From NCBI GenBank assembly GCA_964016985.1, contig OZ024826.1:57349735-57413734 (forward strand): DNA of 64,000 bases. Direction: 5' to 3'. Below are positions 43,615-55,740 of the stretch, one piece after another. The position numbers were made by a program, and so were the translations under genes. Position 1 is the stretch's first letter. Every line of letters starts with the position of its first letter. The notes below the pieces were generated by a model, which ran no database searches, was not told the DNA's origin, and worked only from the letters and a program-made list of their open reading frames with translations. The DNA comes from Anodontia alba. Lineage: Eukaryota > Mollusca > Bivalvia > Lucinida > Lucinidae.

Positions 43615-44217
43615 GTAAATCCAAGAGAACTAGTAAAGGCGATTTGCAGTGGTGAGCATTTTTTTCCTTTAATGTTTGGTCGAATGTCAAGATACGGGTC
43701 AGTGACCTACCAATAGTATATAACACATTAAATTCACAAAATGTACCCACTGAAATAATTTGATGAACCTAGGTAAAGCAGCATTTGCATTTTGCATCAA
43801 ACTTCTGAAAACTGGCCCTTATAACTGCATTTTCTAACCCCAAGTTAGACAGGGAACTGCACTGACCCACTTGAAACAAAGCACTATTATTTTTGTTTAT
43901 TTATTTATTTTATTTTTTTTTCTTCTGTTTTCTTTCAAGTATCGCTACCAAGCTGATCAGTAAGCCCCAACACACAAACCTCCTAGGGCATGTATTAGAA
44001 TGAAATAAAAGTTTACCGCTGTCTGGGAAAATTCAGCAGACAATCATTTGATATTTTTTCTTATTTTTCCTGAAAGACCGGACTGACATGTCATGCAAAG
44101 TATCTCCTAATAAGACGATTTGCATGAAATGTCAAATTTTATTTTCTAGGAAAAATAAGAATACGTCCAAATGTTGTCTGCTGAAATTTGTAACCAGCAT
44201 GCCAAGTGTTAGAGGAA

Positions 44218-44515
44218 GTACATTGGAACCTTTTTATAAGACAATTATTTATAAGACGGTTCTGGTATAAGACGATTTAAAGGTGGACGCCGAAAGTGTT
44301 GTATCCAAACAAAAATGTCTAGATTATATAGAAAAATGACCATTCATCGTCATTTTTCTATATAATCTAGACGTGTTTGTTGTATCAAAATAAAATTTCT
44401 AGATTATATATATAAATGACCATTTTCTATATAATCTAGACATTTTTGTTTGGATACAACACGGTTGTTTAGCTAGCATGGTTTTCAATTTGGATCCCAA
44501 CTATTGTGTTAGAGA
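44218..44515. mobile_element. TATAAGACGG hairpin MITE
   Basis: GGAACCTTTTTATAAGACAA start; long hairpins of TCTAGATTATATAGAAAAAT/TTTTTCTATATAATCTAGA; end GATACAACACGGTTGTTTAG. Confidence 0.55.
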
Positions 44516-44960
44516 TTATGGTGTACTTCTAACCTGTGTCAGAACTGCTTCTGTCAGGACAGCAATATCGTGAACCAGACTTTTCTTAGACATTGGCCAT
44601 TTCAAGGACCAAAAGTACAATTGATTTACCGTATTTACCCTAAGTATTGGGACACCTTATCTACTTACCATACTTGTCCTAAAATTTGAAATAGTCACTT
44701 CTACTATCTGTTGATGTGCCTAAAATATTAATGTATGTATGGCAAACAGTGTAGACCCTGATCAGATGTCATATTCTGTGGCATCCAATCTTGGTCTACA
44801 CTGTTTGCAAAGGCCTATCTGTCCCAATACTTAGCGTTATTATGATAAGTTTCTAAGATAACTTCAAATGTCAGAACCGATGATGTACATTACATAAAAT
44901 GAAAATTATACATACAACATTTTGCATTTGTTTTCTTCATAAAAACATTCAAGAAATCAG

Positions 44961-45126
44961 GCCAGATGTCGGCTTTTCAAAGTCAGACTGGTTAAGATCC
45001 ACTTGTGGAAAAATGGCACTGTTTGAGGGGCTGACCCTAGTTGTGAGTTCTATAAACGAGTCTGTCGCCAAAAGTTTCTCCAATTCTAATGTACAAGATG
45101 TGTTTCACTTGTCTTATTTGTTTTGA
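44961..45126 (+). other. Possible terminal exon (low confidence)
   Basis: After AAGAAATCAG, 55 codons open to TGA: SDWLRSTCGKMALFEGLTLV and VSSINESVAKSFSNSNVQDV. Composition is protein-like, not repeat-like. No partner exon identified in compatible phase. Confidence 0.25.
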
Positions 45127-45309
45127 TATTATACGATCAGTGAAACCATCAAAAATGCAAAAGCATGATTTTAACCATTACCATTCTCTGTGCTAATTCG
45201 GCAGATGACAGACTGATGATAAATTTTCCAGAAAATATGTTTTGACATTTCATGCAAATTGTCTCCTAAAATGACCGAGTTGAAATTATAAGAAATGAAT
45301 TTCATTTTT

Positions 45310-45440
45310 GCAGACTTATTATTATTATGAAAGGAAATGCGATTTATTATTTCTTAGTGATGTTAGTTTTTTGACCATTTATAGTCGCTAAGCAGCGTCA
45401 GAAGGTTAACCCATTTAAGCCTAGCGTCCCATGAAAAGGA
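45310..45440 (+). pseudogene. Fragment of a first exon and intron 1
   Basis: The sequence TATGAAAGGAAATGCG and the following ~100 bp (to GTCAGAAGGTTAACCCATT) match the donor side and first intron after 22267 and 47540, but the ATG side is not recognisable. A remnant of one more cassette. Confidence 0.4.
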
Positions 45441-47175
45441 CACTGGCAAACAGTGTAGACCTGAAGCGCCCTGAAATGGTCAGTCGAAAAACTACAGGCG
45501 AAGGGGTAGGGGTGGGGTGGCTTAAACCAGTTGTACTCGCGCAAAACCATTCACAATAAAACTGATCTTATATTAGTATGTTTTAAAATGAACATTTTTA
45601 AATAGCATCAATACAAACTGGTAGGATAAAATTCCTATTGGGCATAACTGAACATGTCAAATGGCTTCAGTCTTCGTTTTCAGAAAAAATAAAATAAAAT
45701 AAAAATAAAAAAAAAAAACATACGAGAGGCGTCATTTTGTTAGATTTTGTGCGTAGTAACATTTTAATCGATGCTGAGAAGTACTCCAAAAATGTTCTGA
45801 CACCTCCAAAGGCTGAAAGGAAATTTTCTGACATTTGTTGACAGAGAATCAACTCGTGTGACTGCCTTATTGCTCACTTATTTTTATCCATTTTTCCTCA
45901 CTTTTTCGTGTATGGCTGTATGACCAGAATGAAAGTACTTGCATCCTTTACATTTTTAAGTGTTTCAGAGAAGTCAAATGTTACCTTAATCATACATCTA
46001 AAATAAATGTTAGTGCTATTACTCTTCATCCGAAAACTAAGAATGCATCTAGAACTTTAGTCATCTGCATGATGCTTCATGGCACCAAATAAGAGGGACA
46101 CTGGACAAATTAAATTTAACAAGTCAATTTATAAAACAAAAGATACATGCATATTTAGAAACAGACACACACAAAACGTGAAGTAAAATGGACACAACAA
46201 CAACAAAGGAAGATCAGCAGTGGACTTCATGATGGGCGTTTTTAATGATGCTTAGACGGAGTTGCTCCCTTGAGAGTGTATCACTTCTTAAGACAAGATG
46301 GGAAATGACAGAAAAAAAACACTAAGGAATCAGGTTGCAGCTAGGCTGCTATATCTGCCCTTTGACAATGTTACCGGGATGGGACTACGCGGTACATACA
46401 TGATTATAAATATCGGCTACAGTAAATTACAAGTAGATGCGGATTCGGAGGGATTCGTGGGGTTCAGTCGAAAACAACTTTGACTCAAAATTTCATTTTC
46501 ATGGGAAATTTTGGAAGAGTTTGAGATACAGTATCTACCCTCGGTATTCACACCAGTCCTCTTATTCTTTATCTTATACTTCTTTTCAACAAGTCCATTT
46601 ACTACCTGTGAATGTGTGAAGGGCTAAAATTGTCTTGTGAGTGGCAAACAGTATAGACACTTATCAGACGCCGCGTCTGATCTGGGTCTGCACTGTTTTT
46701 TCAGGCCTGTCTGTCGACTACGTAGTAAGTACAGAAATTTCATCAAATCGAACACGCTAAGAAATCATCCTGGAACCGCCCCTGGTTAGATCTACCGGTT
46801 TACTCATCTCAGTACGTATACAGGAACGGGTCACAAAATATTAATGAATTTGGCAAACGGTATCCTTGAAAAAAAGTGATGCGCAGCACACGAAAAGGGC
46901 CCTTATGCATTTTGCGGACAACGCAGGCCCTGATCAGCCTACACAAATGCGCAGGCTGACAGGGCCTTCGTTGCCCGCTTAAAGAATCTATGGATACTGT
47001 AGTATATGTCGACGAACTGAGAATGCTTAGAGCGGACTGCACGGATGCGCATGCTGATCTGGGCATTCGCTGTTCGCATATGGCATAAAGGCATTTTTCC
47101 CACGTTCTGCATCATATAATGTAAAATATTATGGTTGAAGTATAGTGCTACTAGTCTTACATTCTCATGTCCGAA

Positions 47176-47539
47176 GGCATCATTACGGAAATAGCCGAGC
47201 AGTTACGGTTATGCAGCAGCAATAATTGTTTCTTTTTCAATTTAATTGAATTCACTGTTTTAATATTTCGGTCCTTGGCCTTCGTCAGAAAATTGAAATA
47301 CACTATATAAGGCTACAGTATTAAAATCGCCATTACTGTTCTCAATGAACTGTTCTTCTCTTGGGAACAAACGGGGCGCCATAATCGGCGTTAAGGAATT
47401 TAGTCGCTATGCGACGTGCTGACGTCACAGACAGTCAGTCCAGCAAATGGGCATTAGAGGACTCAACGTCGTTGGCGCTACACGTCTTTTTGATCGCTGA
47501 TATCCTAGGCCGATTTTTAAAATGTAGTTTTTGAAAATA
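47176..47539 (+). promoter_or_regulatory. Promoter cassette P6
   Basis: Close relative of P4: ACGGAAATAGCCGAGCAG start and TGACGTCA at 47420-47427. Interrupted by a ~114-bp insertion at 47239-47352. It lacks the LINE present in P4. Confidence 0.5.
47239..47352 (-). mobile_element. Small insertion resembling a Penelope-like element end
   Basis: Absent from cassette P4, flanked by TTC. Minus strand reads CTGACGAAGGCCAAGGACCG then AAA. That phrase is reminiscent of the ends of Penelope-like elements and has the spacing of hammerhead-ribozyme boxes (CTGANGA ... GAAA). I could not find a convincing third stem, so this is tentative. Confidence 0.35.
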
Positions 47540-47569
47540 ATGGATTCGGTGGACATTTTATTTTGAAAG
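47540..47569 (+). pseudogene. Degenerate first exon, gene B side
   Basis: ATG GAT TCG GTG GAC..., then TGA in frame before the GTAATG donor. Related to the exon at 22267 but frameshifted, so not usable as a coding start. Confidence 0.5.
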
Positions 47570-48034
47570 GTAATGCGGTTTGTTATTTGTTAGTGATGTC
47601 ATTTTTTTTTAACATTTATAATCGCTTGTACGCGCCAGAAGGTTAACCCATTTAAGCCTAGCGTCCCATAAAAGGGACATTAGGCAAACAGTGTAAACCC
47701 AGATCAGACGCCGCAGAACGCGGCGTGTGATCAGGGTATATACTGTATGCATTAAGTGCGTTAATTTCAATGAACACGGAAATAATGAAAATCAACTTGA
47801 CATCCTTTGTATTGGAAATGGACCTATCTAAATAGTTATGCTAGAAGAGCCCACTCGGCATAAATGGGTGAAAGAAAATAAGTGAAGATACCCAGGAAAT
47901 CTCACAATTAAGAAGCATAGCCTTCCCGAGATGCCAAAAGATGAGATGACAAACAAATAATTACAAAACAAACGTCGTATAAGAAACCATCGACGCACGA
48001 ACAGGAGCATTAAAGGCTCCATATTCCTCAAAAA

Positions 48035-48320
48035 TAGACATTTCATTATCCAAGAAAGATCCAAGAAAGATTTAAAAAATTAATAAATGGTATTAATACA
48101 ATCATAAAATGTTGCACCTGACAGCCTGTAAAATTTCAGTTAGTCTCTTTCTTGAAACGAAATAATTTTTTATCGTATCTCTGTATTTCTGTATTAATGT
48201 TGCCAACATTAACTTAGAGATACGATAAAAATCATTTCATTTTTGATCCAGTTTAAAAACGAGAAAAAAAAAACAAACTTTTACAGGCTGTCAGATGCCA
48301 CATTTTATGATCGTATACGT
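48035..48320. repeat. Inverted-repeat element, copy 2
   Basis: CATAAAATGTTGCACCTGAC ... GTCAGATGCCACATTTTATG with the same TTTTATCGTATCTCTG core as at 7170. Confidence 0.6.
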
Positions 48321-49153
48321 GGCAGAGTGGGGTGGTGGTGGTGTGTGTGAGTGTTTGTGTGGTTGTGGGGGGTGAAGGGAAGGGGGGAGAGAAGCTTAAA
48401 CCAGTTTTACTCGCGCAAAACCATTCAAAATAAAACTAATCTTAAATTAGCATGTGTTAAAATGAAAAAAAAAAAAAATAAATAGCATCTCTTCAAACTG
48501 GGAGAATAAAATTCACATTCGGCATAACCGAACATGTCAAATGGCTTCATATTTCCAGGGAAAAAAACTTACGAGAGACGCCAAAGACAGCATTGTATGC
48601 GTAATCTTACATTTTAATCGATGCTGAGACGTACTCCAGAAATGTTCTGACACCTACAAAGGCCGAAAGGAAATTTTCGCCATTTTTCGACAGGGAACCA
48701 ACTCTTGTGACTTTCTCATTGTTCACTTATGTGCCAAACACCTTCTGAAAAATGTCTTTCTTAAAGCAAAGAATTTGCTCCAAAATGGAGTAAAGTTTTC
48801 CTTTTAAAGGAGATCCCTATTTAAAATGGAGCCAAAAAACAATCTGAAAGTTGTCTCCCCTGATATTTGGTGAAAACTGGCCAGCAGTTTCAGAGAAATA
48901 GATTCACGATTTAATGATTTTATACATGCATATAAGCCATGATCTAGGACAGATAATTAATATGACTGTAAATAAACTCTTTGCTACTTCCATAATTTGT
49001 TGTAAGTTTCAACCATTAGTCTGAAATACATATTGAGATGTTTATTTTTTAATATCATCCCTATTTGTATGGAGACACAAATTTGACCTTACTGTAAAAA
49101 GGTCAAGGGTCAACCTACGATCATTATTTGAATAAATTTGGTAGAACTATCCA

Positions 49154-49154
<1 letters not shown>

Positions 49155-49203
<49 letters not shown>

Positions 49204-49214
49204 GCGCGCGCGCG
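49155..49214. repeat. (CT)n(CG)n microsatellite
   Basis: About 45 bp CT then CGCGCGCGCGCG. The gene A counterpart at 23820 has only CTACTACTCCC. Confidence 0.9.
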
Positions 49215-49288
49215 CATCCCAATGTTAATTGCCTATTCAGCCTCAAAGCTTTTTGGTTCAGGAAAAGATGTTAGGTGTTTTACCGTAT

Positions 49289-50630
49289 ACGAGGGATGTT
49301 CGAAATTAATTGCTTATTTCTATCTGGAGACTTCAAATTTCAAGTTAGCCCAAAAGTACTCATTTCATGCCCTCGAAGTACTCCCCGTGGCTAGAAATGC
49401 AAAGTTTCAGCCGATGTATCCACTTCTTGAAGGCGTCACGGAACGCTGATTTGGGCACAGTAATAAGGTACTGATGAATGGCAGATCCAAGTGCCTGTCG
49501 GGACTGGTATTTCCGCCCAGCAAGGAATGCTTTCAATTTCGGAAACAAAAAGAAATCACATGGGGCAAGGTCTGGGGAATACGGGGGGTGAGGCAAAACA
49601 GTTACTTTTTCTTTCTTCAAAAACGCCGTAACTATTGCGGAGGTATGAGCTGGGGCATTGTCATGTAGAAGACGGACATGTTTAAAACCAGTGGCAGGGC
49701 GTCATTTCTGATAATACTTTTTCAGTTTCTTCAATACGACGTCTTTGTAGTACTTTCCGGTGATGCTTTTGCCCTTTTTCACTGGCACTTTTATTGCGAC
49801 TCCTTCACCAGAGAAGAAGATTGCATACAAAACCTTCTTTGTACGCAAAGAACGTTTGGCAATTATTGGGCGTTTGCTGTGTTTAGTGGCCTAGATCTTA
49901 TTGCTAACCTTTCTGACGGGCTCAAAATAATGGACCCAGGTTTCATCACCTGTGACGACATTGGCAAACTGTTTTTGTCATATTTTGGAAACATTTGAAG
50001 CAGCTTTTTGGCCACTTTAACCCGTTGCCTCTTTTGCTCGTCAGTCAACAGATGTGGCACCCATCTAGCAGAAATCTTTCCGACTTTCAAATGCTTCTTC
50101 AAAATAAGGTGAACCGTTGATAGTGATATGCCTACCTTTCGTGCAATATCACGAACTGTAAATCTGGCATCTCCTTCAATGATTTCCTTTATTTTGGAAA
50201 CGATTTCTTTACGAGATGCAGATTTTCGCCTACCTGATTTCGGTGCATTTTTGATGGACTCTACACCAGACTCAAATTTCTTTTTCCACCGCCGAACTGT
50301 GTCATAAGACACACAAGAAGGTCCAAAAGCTGTAGAAATTTCAGTCATCAGCTTCTTCAAAGAACAACCAAGTTTTGAGCGAGTTTTGATGAAAGCCCGT
50401 ATTTCATCTTTTTTGTCGACGCTTCTACCAACCATTTTTACTGCAGTGGTCAATGACTGCGTGTATTCAAATGGCAAATTTTATGTCTTACACTTAGTCT
50501 AACATGTACATTTATACACCATTGTGTAGATATTGAATAGCCCTATACAGGCATGTATTGGTTTTTATCGTGCCCCACGTGGATATCGAGCTAGAGGACA
50601 ATAAGCAATTCATTTCGAACATCCCTCGTA
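49289..50630 (-). mobile_element. mariner element, full length, inactivated
   Basis: Ends are inverted repeats TACGAGGGATGTTCGAAAT... at 49289 and the reverse complement at about 50603-50630, with TA at both borders. Minus-strand transposase starts near 50435 (MVGRSVDKKDEIRAFIKTRS), has the paired helix-turn-helix part (SYDTVRRWKKKFESGVESIK, ISLSTVHLILKKHLKVGKIS) and the D,D34D core. Lesions relative to the 4758 copy: a one-base deletion after KYDK, a TGG to TAG and a CGA to TGA. The last 86 codons (49360-49620) are open. Confidence 0.9.
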
Positions 50631-51194
50631 TGTTCATGAAGGCCGTCTTGGGCAACAGGGCTTAACCATTTGAATACTCACAAGCCCACTTTGACAGAAA
50701 ATTCATCATGAAAATGGGTGAATTTTAGACGTCTCTTTAAACCCATTTTGGACTAAATAAAATTACCCCAGGCCTATAGTATCTATTGGAAGAGTCGAAT
50801 TTCAATTTTAGCTATGTGAGGCTATGTTAATATTCCTAGAGAAAACGGATAAACTATTTTCAAACAGCGGAAGCCCTTATCAGACGCCGCATTGCATTTT
50901 GCAGCGTCTGATCTGGATCTGGGCTGTTCGCCAGACTAAAATGGGTTAAAGACGTAATGGTTTTACACATGTACATAGCCTAGTAGCAATGACAGATAAC
51001 TCTCGGGTATAGACGATTTTAACTGAAAAGTTTTCCTACTTTGATCAAATATTGTAAGTTTGAACCATTAGTCTTTAATGCACCAAGAAAACGCCCAACG
51101 CGACTCCTCTCATATGGTAAATTAAGATTCATACAGCTACAAAATTTAGGAAAAAAAATATGATGCTATTACCCACACCCTCTCATTGTTATAG

Positions 51195-51450
51195 ACGTCA
51201 GTACGGAAATGGCCGAGGAGTTACGATTGCAGCCGCATTTGTGTCTTTTCTTCATTGAAACAAGCGGGAGGTTTTGATTGGCAGTTTGGCCGGCGTTTAG
51301 TCACTAGGCGACGTCTCGACGTCACTCGGCGCCAGTCTGGCAACTGTATTCATTTGCAGACTGAACGTCGTGGCTATCACACGTCTTTCTGAGCTCTGAG
51401 AAAAAAAATTTAAAATTCGAAGCAAATTTTAAAATACAGTTCAGGAAATA
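51195..51450 (+). promoter_or_regulatory. Promoter cassette P7 of gene B
   Basis: Near-copy of P5: ACGGAAATGGCCGAGGAG, ATTGG (51277-51281), CGACGTCA (51317-51324), and a conserved TTCGAAGCAAATTTTAAAAT leader before the ATG. Confidence 0.55.
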
Positions 51451-51484
51451 ATGGAAGCAGAGGGATTCAGTTTTATTATGAAAG
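51451..51484 (+). CDS. Gene B exon 1
   Basis: Encodes MEAEGFSFIMK plus one base, donor GTAATG, 34 nt as in A and C. Confidence 0.7.
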
Positions 51485-51699
51485 GTAATGTAGTTTTAAA
51501 CTATTATTCATTCGTTATTTTTGTTTCTTATAATATTTTATCTGCGAATATTGTAAATGTTATCGTTGCTATGCAAAGTGAAATGCTACCATCATTTCCA
51601 TTTTTACGAAGAACACTATGTATCTTTTCACTTCTATCATATAATATTGTAGTCGTCTTATTTTTTACGCTGTTATCCTATTCTTTCTTCTCTCTCCAG

Positions 51700-51761
51700 A
51701 CATAAATCTTCCTGATTTCTCAAGTCAAGCTCTTTATCAAGTTAAAGATTCTGAGTATGAG
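51700..51761 (+). CDS. Gene B exon 2
   Basis: 62 nt, acceptor CTCTCCAG, donor GTAGCT. Same peptide as gene A exon 2. Confidence 0.8.
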
Positions 51762-52184
51762 GTAGCTCTACCTTTTCTTTCTGTTGTATCTTCTAGTTAG
51801 CAATCTGTTTAAATCAATATCGCAACTTTCTCGGCCCGACAGAATTCATGTCGGACCGAGAACGGTCCGATACAGAATTAAACAGAATGCTAACTGGGCT
51901 TTTATTTCTTGGGATTTTTTTCCTTAGGAGAGATGACAGGAGTCGGAAACAAATTAAGTGGCGGATATCAGTATGTTGCGGAACCGAAACTTCTCTGCTT
52001 TTGACATATTACAGAAGGTCGTCTTTACGAAGAAGTAAATGTGCAAACTTTTGTCACGATTTTATGCAAACCCATTTGATGCGCAACGCATGAAAAGGAC
52101 CCTAATGCAGTTTGTGGACAACGCAGGCCCAGAGCATTCGCGCAGGCTGATCAGGGCCTTCGTTGTCAGCTTTCAGAATCAATG

Positions 52185-52471
52185 CATCACGAAAACATAC
52201 ATGTACTTATGTAATTTTGACCTTCTTAAACCCCACTTTTATATAGTAAAATTGGGGTTTTACAGGGATATACATTATTTTATTATTTCTGCCCAATAAA
52301 CCTAGATTGTGAGTACTCGTTAGAACCGCCTCTGGAGGCGGTTCTAACGAGTATCCCCAATCTATTCAAAGTGAAGAAATATGAAAAGTGTCAGAATTTC
52401 TATCTGAAACTTTTAGCTTTTTGTGTTGAATTTTTTTTTTTATATATTTGAATATACGTGTTTTCGTAATG
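52185..52471. mobile_element. ACGAAAAC MITE, copy 9
   Basis: Gene B counterpart of copy 7, with a complete right end. Confidence 0.7.
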
Positions 52472-52663
52472 GGATACTGCAGTTTATGTCGACCAACAGA
52501 GAATGTACAGATCAGACTGCACGGATCATACGCACATTGATCTGGACCAACTTCGTTCGCATATGGCATATGGCATAAGGGCTTTTTCCCGACCGATACT
52601 ATGCATCATTTGTCGTAACTATCGAGGGAGCATTTCTTTTTTATTATTCTATTCGTTGATTTA

Positions 52664-52671
<8 letters not shown>

Positions 52672-52755
<84 letters not shown>
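52672..52755. repeat. (TA)n microsatellite
   Basis: About 84 bp of pure TA in intron 2 of gene B; no counterpart in gene A. Confidence 0.95.
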
Positions 52756-52758
<3 letters not shown>

Positions 52759-52984
52759 CTTTTCCCCATAGTAAAAATGGCTGCACATTATGCAGAAATC
52801 GGTAGGATAGAAATCTGAGGCTGATTTTCAACAAAAGTTCCGTTAGAAACTTCTTAGGTCAGACCAATTTGGTCGTAAATTTAATTTAGGGTAATGAGCA
52901 AAATACAGAAACAGAAAAGTAAACTGGTTTTCGAAAAAAACATAGGGTCTATCAGAAAAAACTATTTTCATTCAAAATAAAATG

Positions 52985-53295
52985 CAAAACAAACAAGAGA
53001 AACGCCTAATGGCATTATGGACTTTCAAGTAACGAAAACAGTGAGAGTTATCTCTCTTGCATGTGAAATACCTAAAAAATAAAATGCAAAACAAACGCCT
53101 TAATGGCATTATGGACTTTTTTTTTAAGTAACGAAAACAGTGAGAGTTATCTCTCTTACATGTGGAATACCTAAGATAACATATAACTTTGAAAAAAAGG
53201 TTAACCTGGGACGACGTCCGACCGCCGGACATCGCTATTTTCAAGGACGGATTTCTTTTTTAAAAAAAACAAACAAAAAAAAAAACGTCCTTAAA
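52985..53295 (+). mobile_element. Family 3 element, copy 2
   Basis: AAACAAGAGAAACGCCTAATGG is duplicated in tandem (about 53 and 65 bp units, GTAACGAAAACAGTGAGAGTT), followed by GGTTAACCTGGGACGACGTC and CGGACATCGCTATTTTCAAG. Confidence 0.5.
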
Positions 53296-53502
53296 CATCT
53301 TTCCGAGCAATGGGTTTCTTGGAAAGATTGAAAAAAAAGGAAGAGAAACAATAACAAAGTCGGTTTGATTCTGTGTGCTCAAGCAGAATAGTGAAAAATG
53401 CCCCACTAATAGTGCTTTAAGCTGTTCCCTATCTACACATGTCATGCGCAATCCAAACATAATACTTCAAGCTCTATTTTCCAAGAAAAATAAGGGAAAA
53501 AA

Positions 53503-53868
53503 TACCGTATTCGACCTAAATACCGCACATACCTCTATTAGCACACAGTCAGGCAATTTTGTAGTCTCTAGATTGCAGCCCGTGTTTTTATCTCCTTCCT
53601 TATAAAAGCATATGTTGTTGCTACTCATTTTAATTATGGACAAGTCGAGGCAATTCAAATGAGTAGCAACAACATATGCTTTTATAAAGAAAATATCACA
53701 TAAGCATCATTAAATGCGTTCCTCATGAGGACCCCTGCCTATCTTTCTGTAAATAGTGACCTTAATAAGTAGATACTTTACTCAAAGTGCTTTTCTGAGT
53801 AATTTTTTGGGGGAAAAAAAAACTAATAGGACAACGCGGTAATAAGGTCGAACACGATACTTAAAAAT
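53503..53868. mobile_element. GTATTCGACCTAATTACCGC MITE, copy 3
   Basis: Gene B counterpart of copy 1, uninterrupted; ends GGTAATAAGGTCGAACACGA. Confidence 0.6.
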
Positions 53869-54159
53869 GTATGCTTAACGTTAACTTCCCCGACAGAAGC
53901 TGTTCAATCTAGACGTTAAAACAAGCAGACCGAGCGAATTTACGAGTTTATTAAACTCCATGCTCCACACCAATCCCTTCAACCACCTCTTCCCAGTTTT
54001 AGTCTAGAGGAAATAAAAATCGCTCTCTCTCTCTCTCTCTCTGCCTCTCTCTCTCTCTATTTCTCTCTCTGCGAATTCCCGTCATGAAAATAACAAGTTC
54101 GCCGTGTGTTGATTTGCAAATGCAACAACTTGTGTGATCAAAATTGTGTTATTTTTCAG

Positions 54160-54285
54160 AGGCATTTAAGAACTCTCAGACAAGTGCAGAAGAAAAGAGC
54201 GAGATTCCTAAGAAAATCAGATGACAGAGATGGTCTCCCATTCTTTGAGACTTGCATAGCAGACGACAGAACAAATGGCTATGAG
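54160..54285 (+). CDS. Gene B exon 3 (basic)
   Basis: 126 nt, phase 0-0, LRQVQKKRARFLRKSDDRDG then a tail ending TNGYE, donor GTAATA. Differs from gene A by a few residues (LPFFETCIAD versus LPKTETCTTD). Confidence 0.8.
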
Positions 54286-55188
54286 GTAATAACCTTTCAT
54301 TCTCTGTAAAACGAGCAGACGACGTTTTTATTTTTTCCTAGAGAAGACAGTTTTCACGAAATGTCAAACCTATTTTCTGGGAAAATAAATCGTTATATCT
54401 TCTGCTGAATAAATCCAGGGATGCTAAAGGATAACATTATAATAAATAAATAACTGATTTGGGTTTGACGGCCCTTTCAAGTTTATTTCACTTATATTAA
54501 GCCGATCGATGATCAAAGGTGGGCGAAAACCGGAGAACCTATCAAGAATATTTCACTTATATCACTTGAAGCCAATCGTTCACCAAAGGTGGGCGAAAAC
54601 CGGAGAACCCGGGGAAAAACCACCTGACCATCCATAAACAGAACTTGACTTTCCACATGTGACCCGAGCGGTGAGAAACCTAATGGATTAAAAGTCAGCT
54701 CTCTTATCCACTAGGCTTCCACTAGGCCAATAAATGAAAAAGCTGTCATACATATTACCATTAAATCATGTGATTTACATGGAATCCTTCTGGAACGAAG
54801 TACGTATAGTCAAACCGGTCTTAAAAGCCACCTGTATCAAACAATCGCCTGTACTTTTAAGCCGGTTCAGTTTTTCAGATCAGATAAAAGGAAAATAAGT
54901 GTTAATAAACCTGTATTAAGCAAGCACCTGTCTTAACACTTTGCATGCTGGGTAAAATTTCAGCAGGCTTTTAGAAATATTTTTCCAGGTAAATTGGATT
55001 GGACACTGCATGCAAATTGTCTCCTGAGGAGACGATTTGCATGATTGTCAGATCCTATTTTCTTGGAAAAATAAGAAAAATATCATCAGTTTGTCATCTG
55101 CTGAATCGGCCCATAGACGGTGGCGAGTGTTAAGCAACGTTTTTGGTTAACACATGTTTGACAGTTTATTTTGTATGTCTTCTTTCAG

Positions 55189-55311
55189 CATGTTCAGGCA
55201 CAGTCTCTAAAAAGATCATCTGAGAGAAGTCCTCCAGATACCAGTCATCCTCTTCCTCCAAAGAAAAGACCTTATGTCTCCACATCAACAGATTCTGAGA
55301 CAACAGCAAAG
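55189..55311 (+). CDS. Gene B exon 4, with tandem acceptors
   Basis: Encodes HVQAQSLKRSSERSPPDTSH then PLPPKKRPYVSTSTDSETTAK, donor GTAAAT. There are two in-frame AG acceptors nine bases apart (exon start 55189 or 55198). The downstream one gives the 114 nt length of genes A and C. Confidence 0.75.
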
Positions 55312-55356
55312 GTAAATTAAAAATCAAGCCATGTTAAATGTATTTACCCTGAATAT

Positions 55357-55740
55357 ACTGGGACCTCTTTATGGGACGGTTTACTATAAGACGGTTTCGG
55401 GTATAAGACGGTTTTAACGTGGATCCCAAAAGTGTTCCAAAAAAGTATATCCAAACAAAAAAGTATAGATTATATAGAAAAATGACCATTTATCAGAACA
55501 AAATGTAAAGATTATATATAAAAAAGACGATTTATCCAAACAAAAATGTATAGATTATATAGAAAAATGACCGTATGATCTATACATTTTACATTCTATA
55601 CAAAATGTATAGATTATGTAGAAAAAAAATGACCATAAATGGCTAATTTTCTATATTATCTTTACATTTTTGTATGGATGAATGTAGTTAACATGTTTTT
55701 GCTTTGGATGCCAGCAAGTGCTATAAAAAGGCTGTGGTGA
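55357..55740. mobile_element. TATAAGACGG hairpin MITE, gene B intron
   Basis: Counterpart of 30775; several ~55-bp direct repeats of CAAAAATGTATAGATTATAT. No tandem-core element inserted here. Confidence 0.5.

Noticed and set aside
49138..49449. 103-codon plus-strand ORF
   Set aside because: Starts in a (CT)n run and reads antisense through the mariner end.
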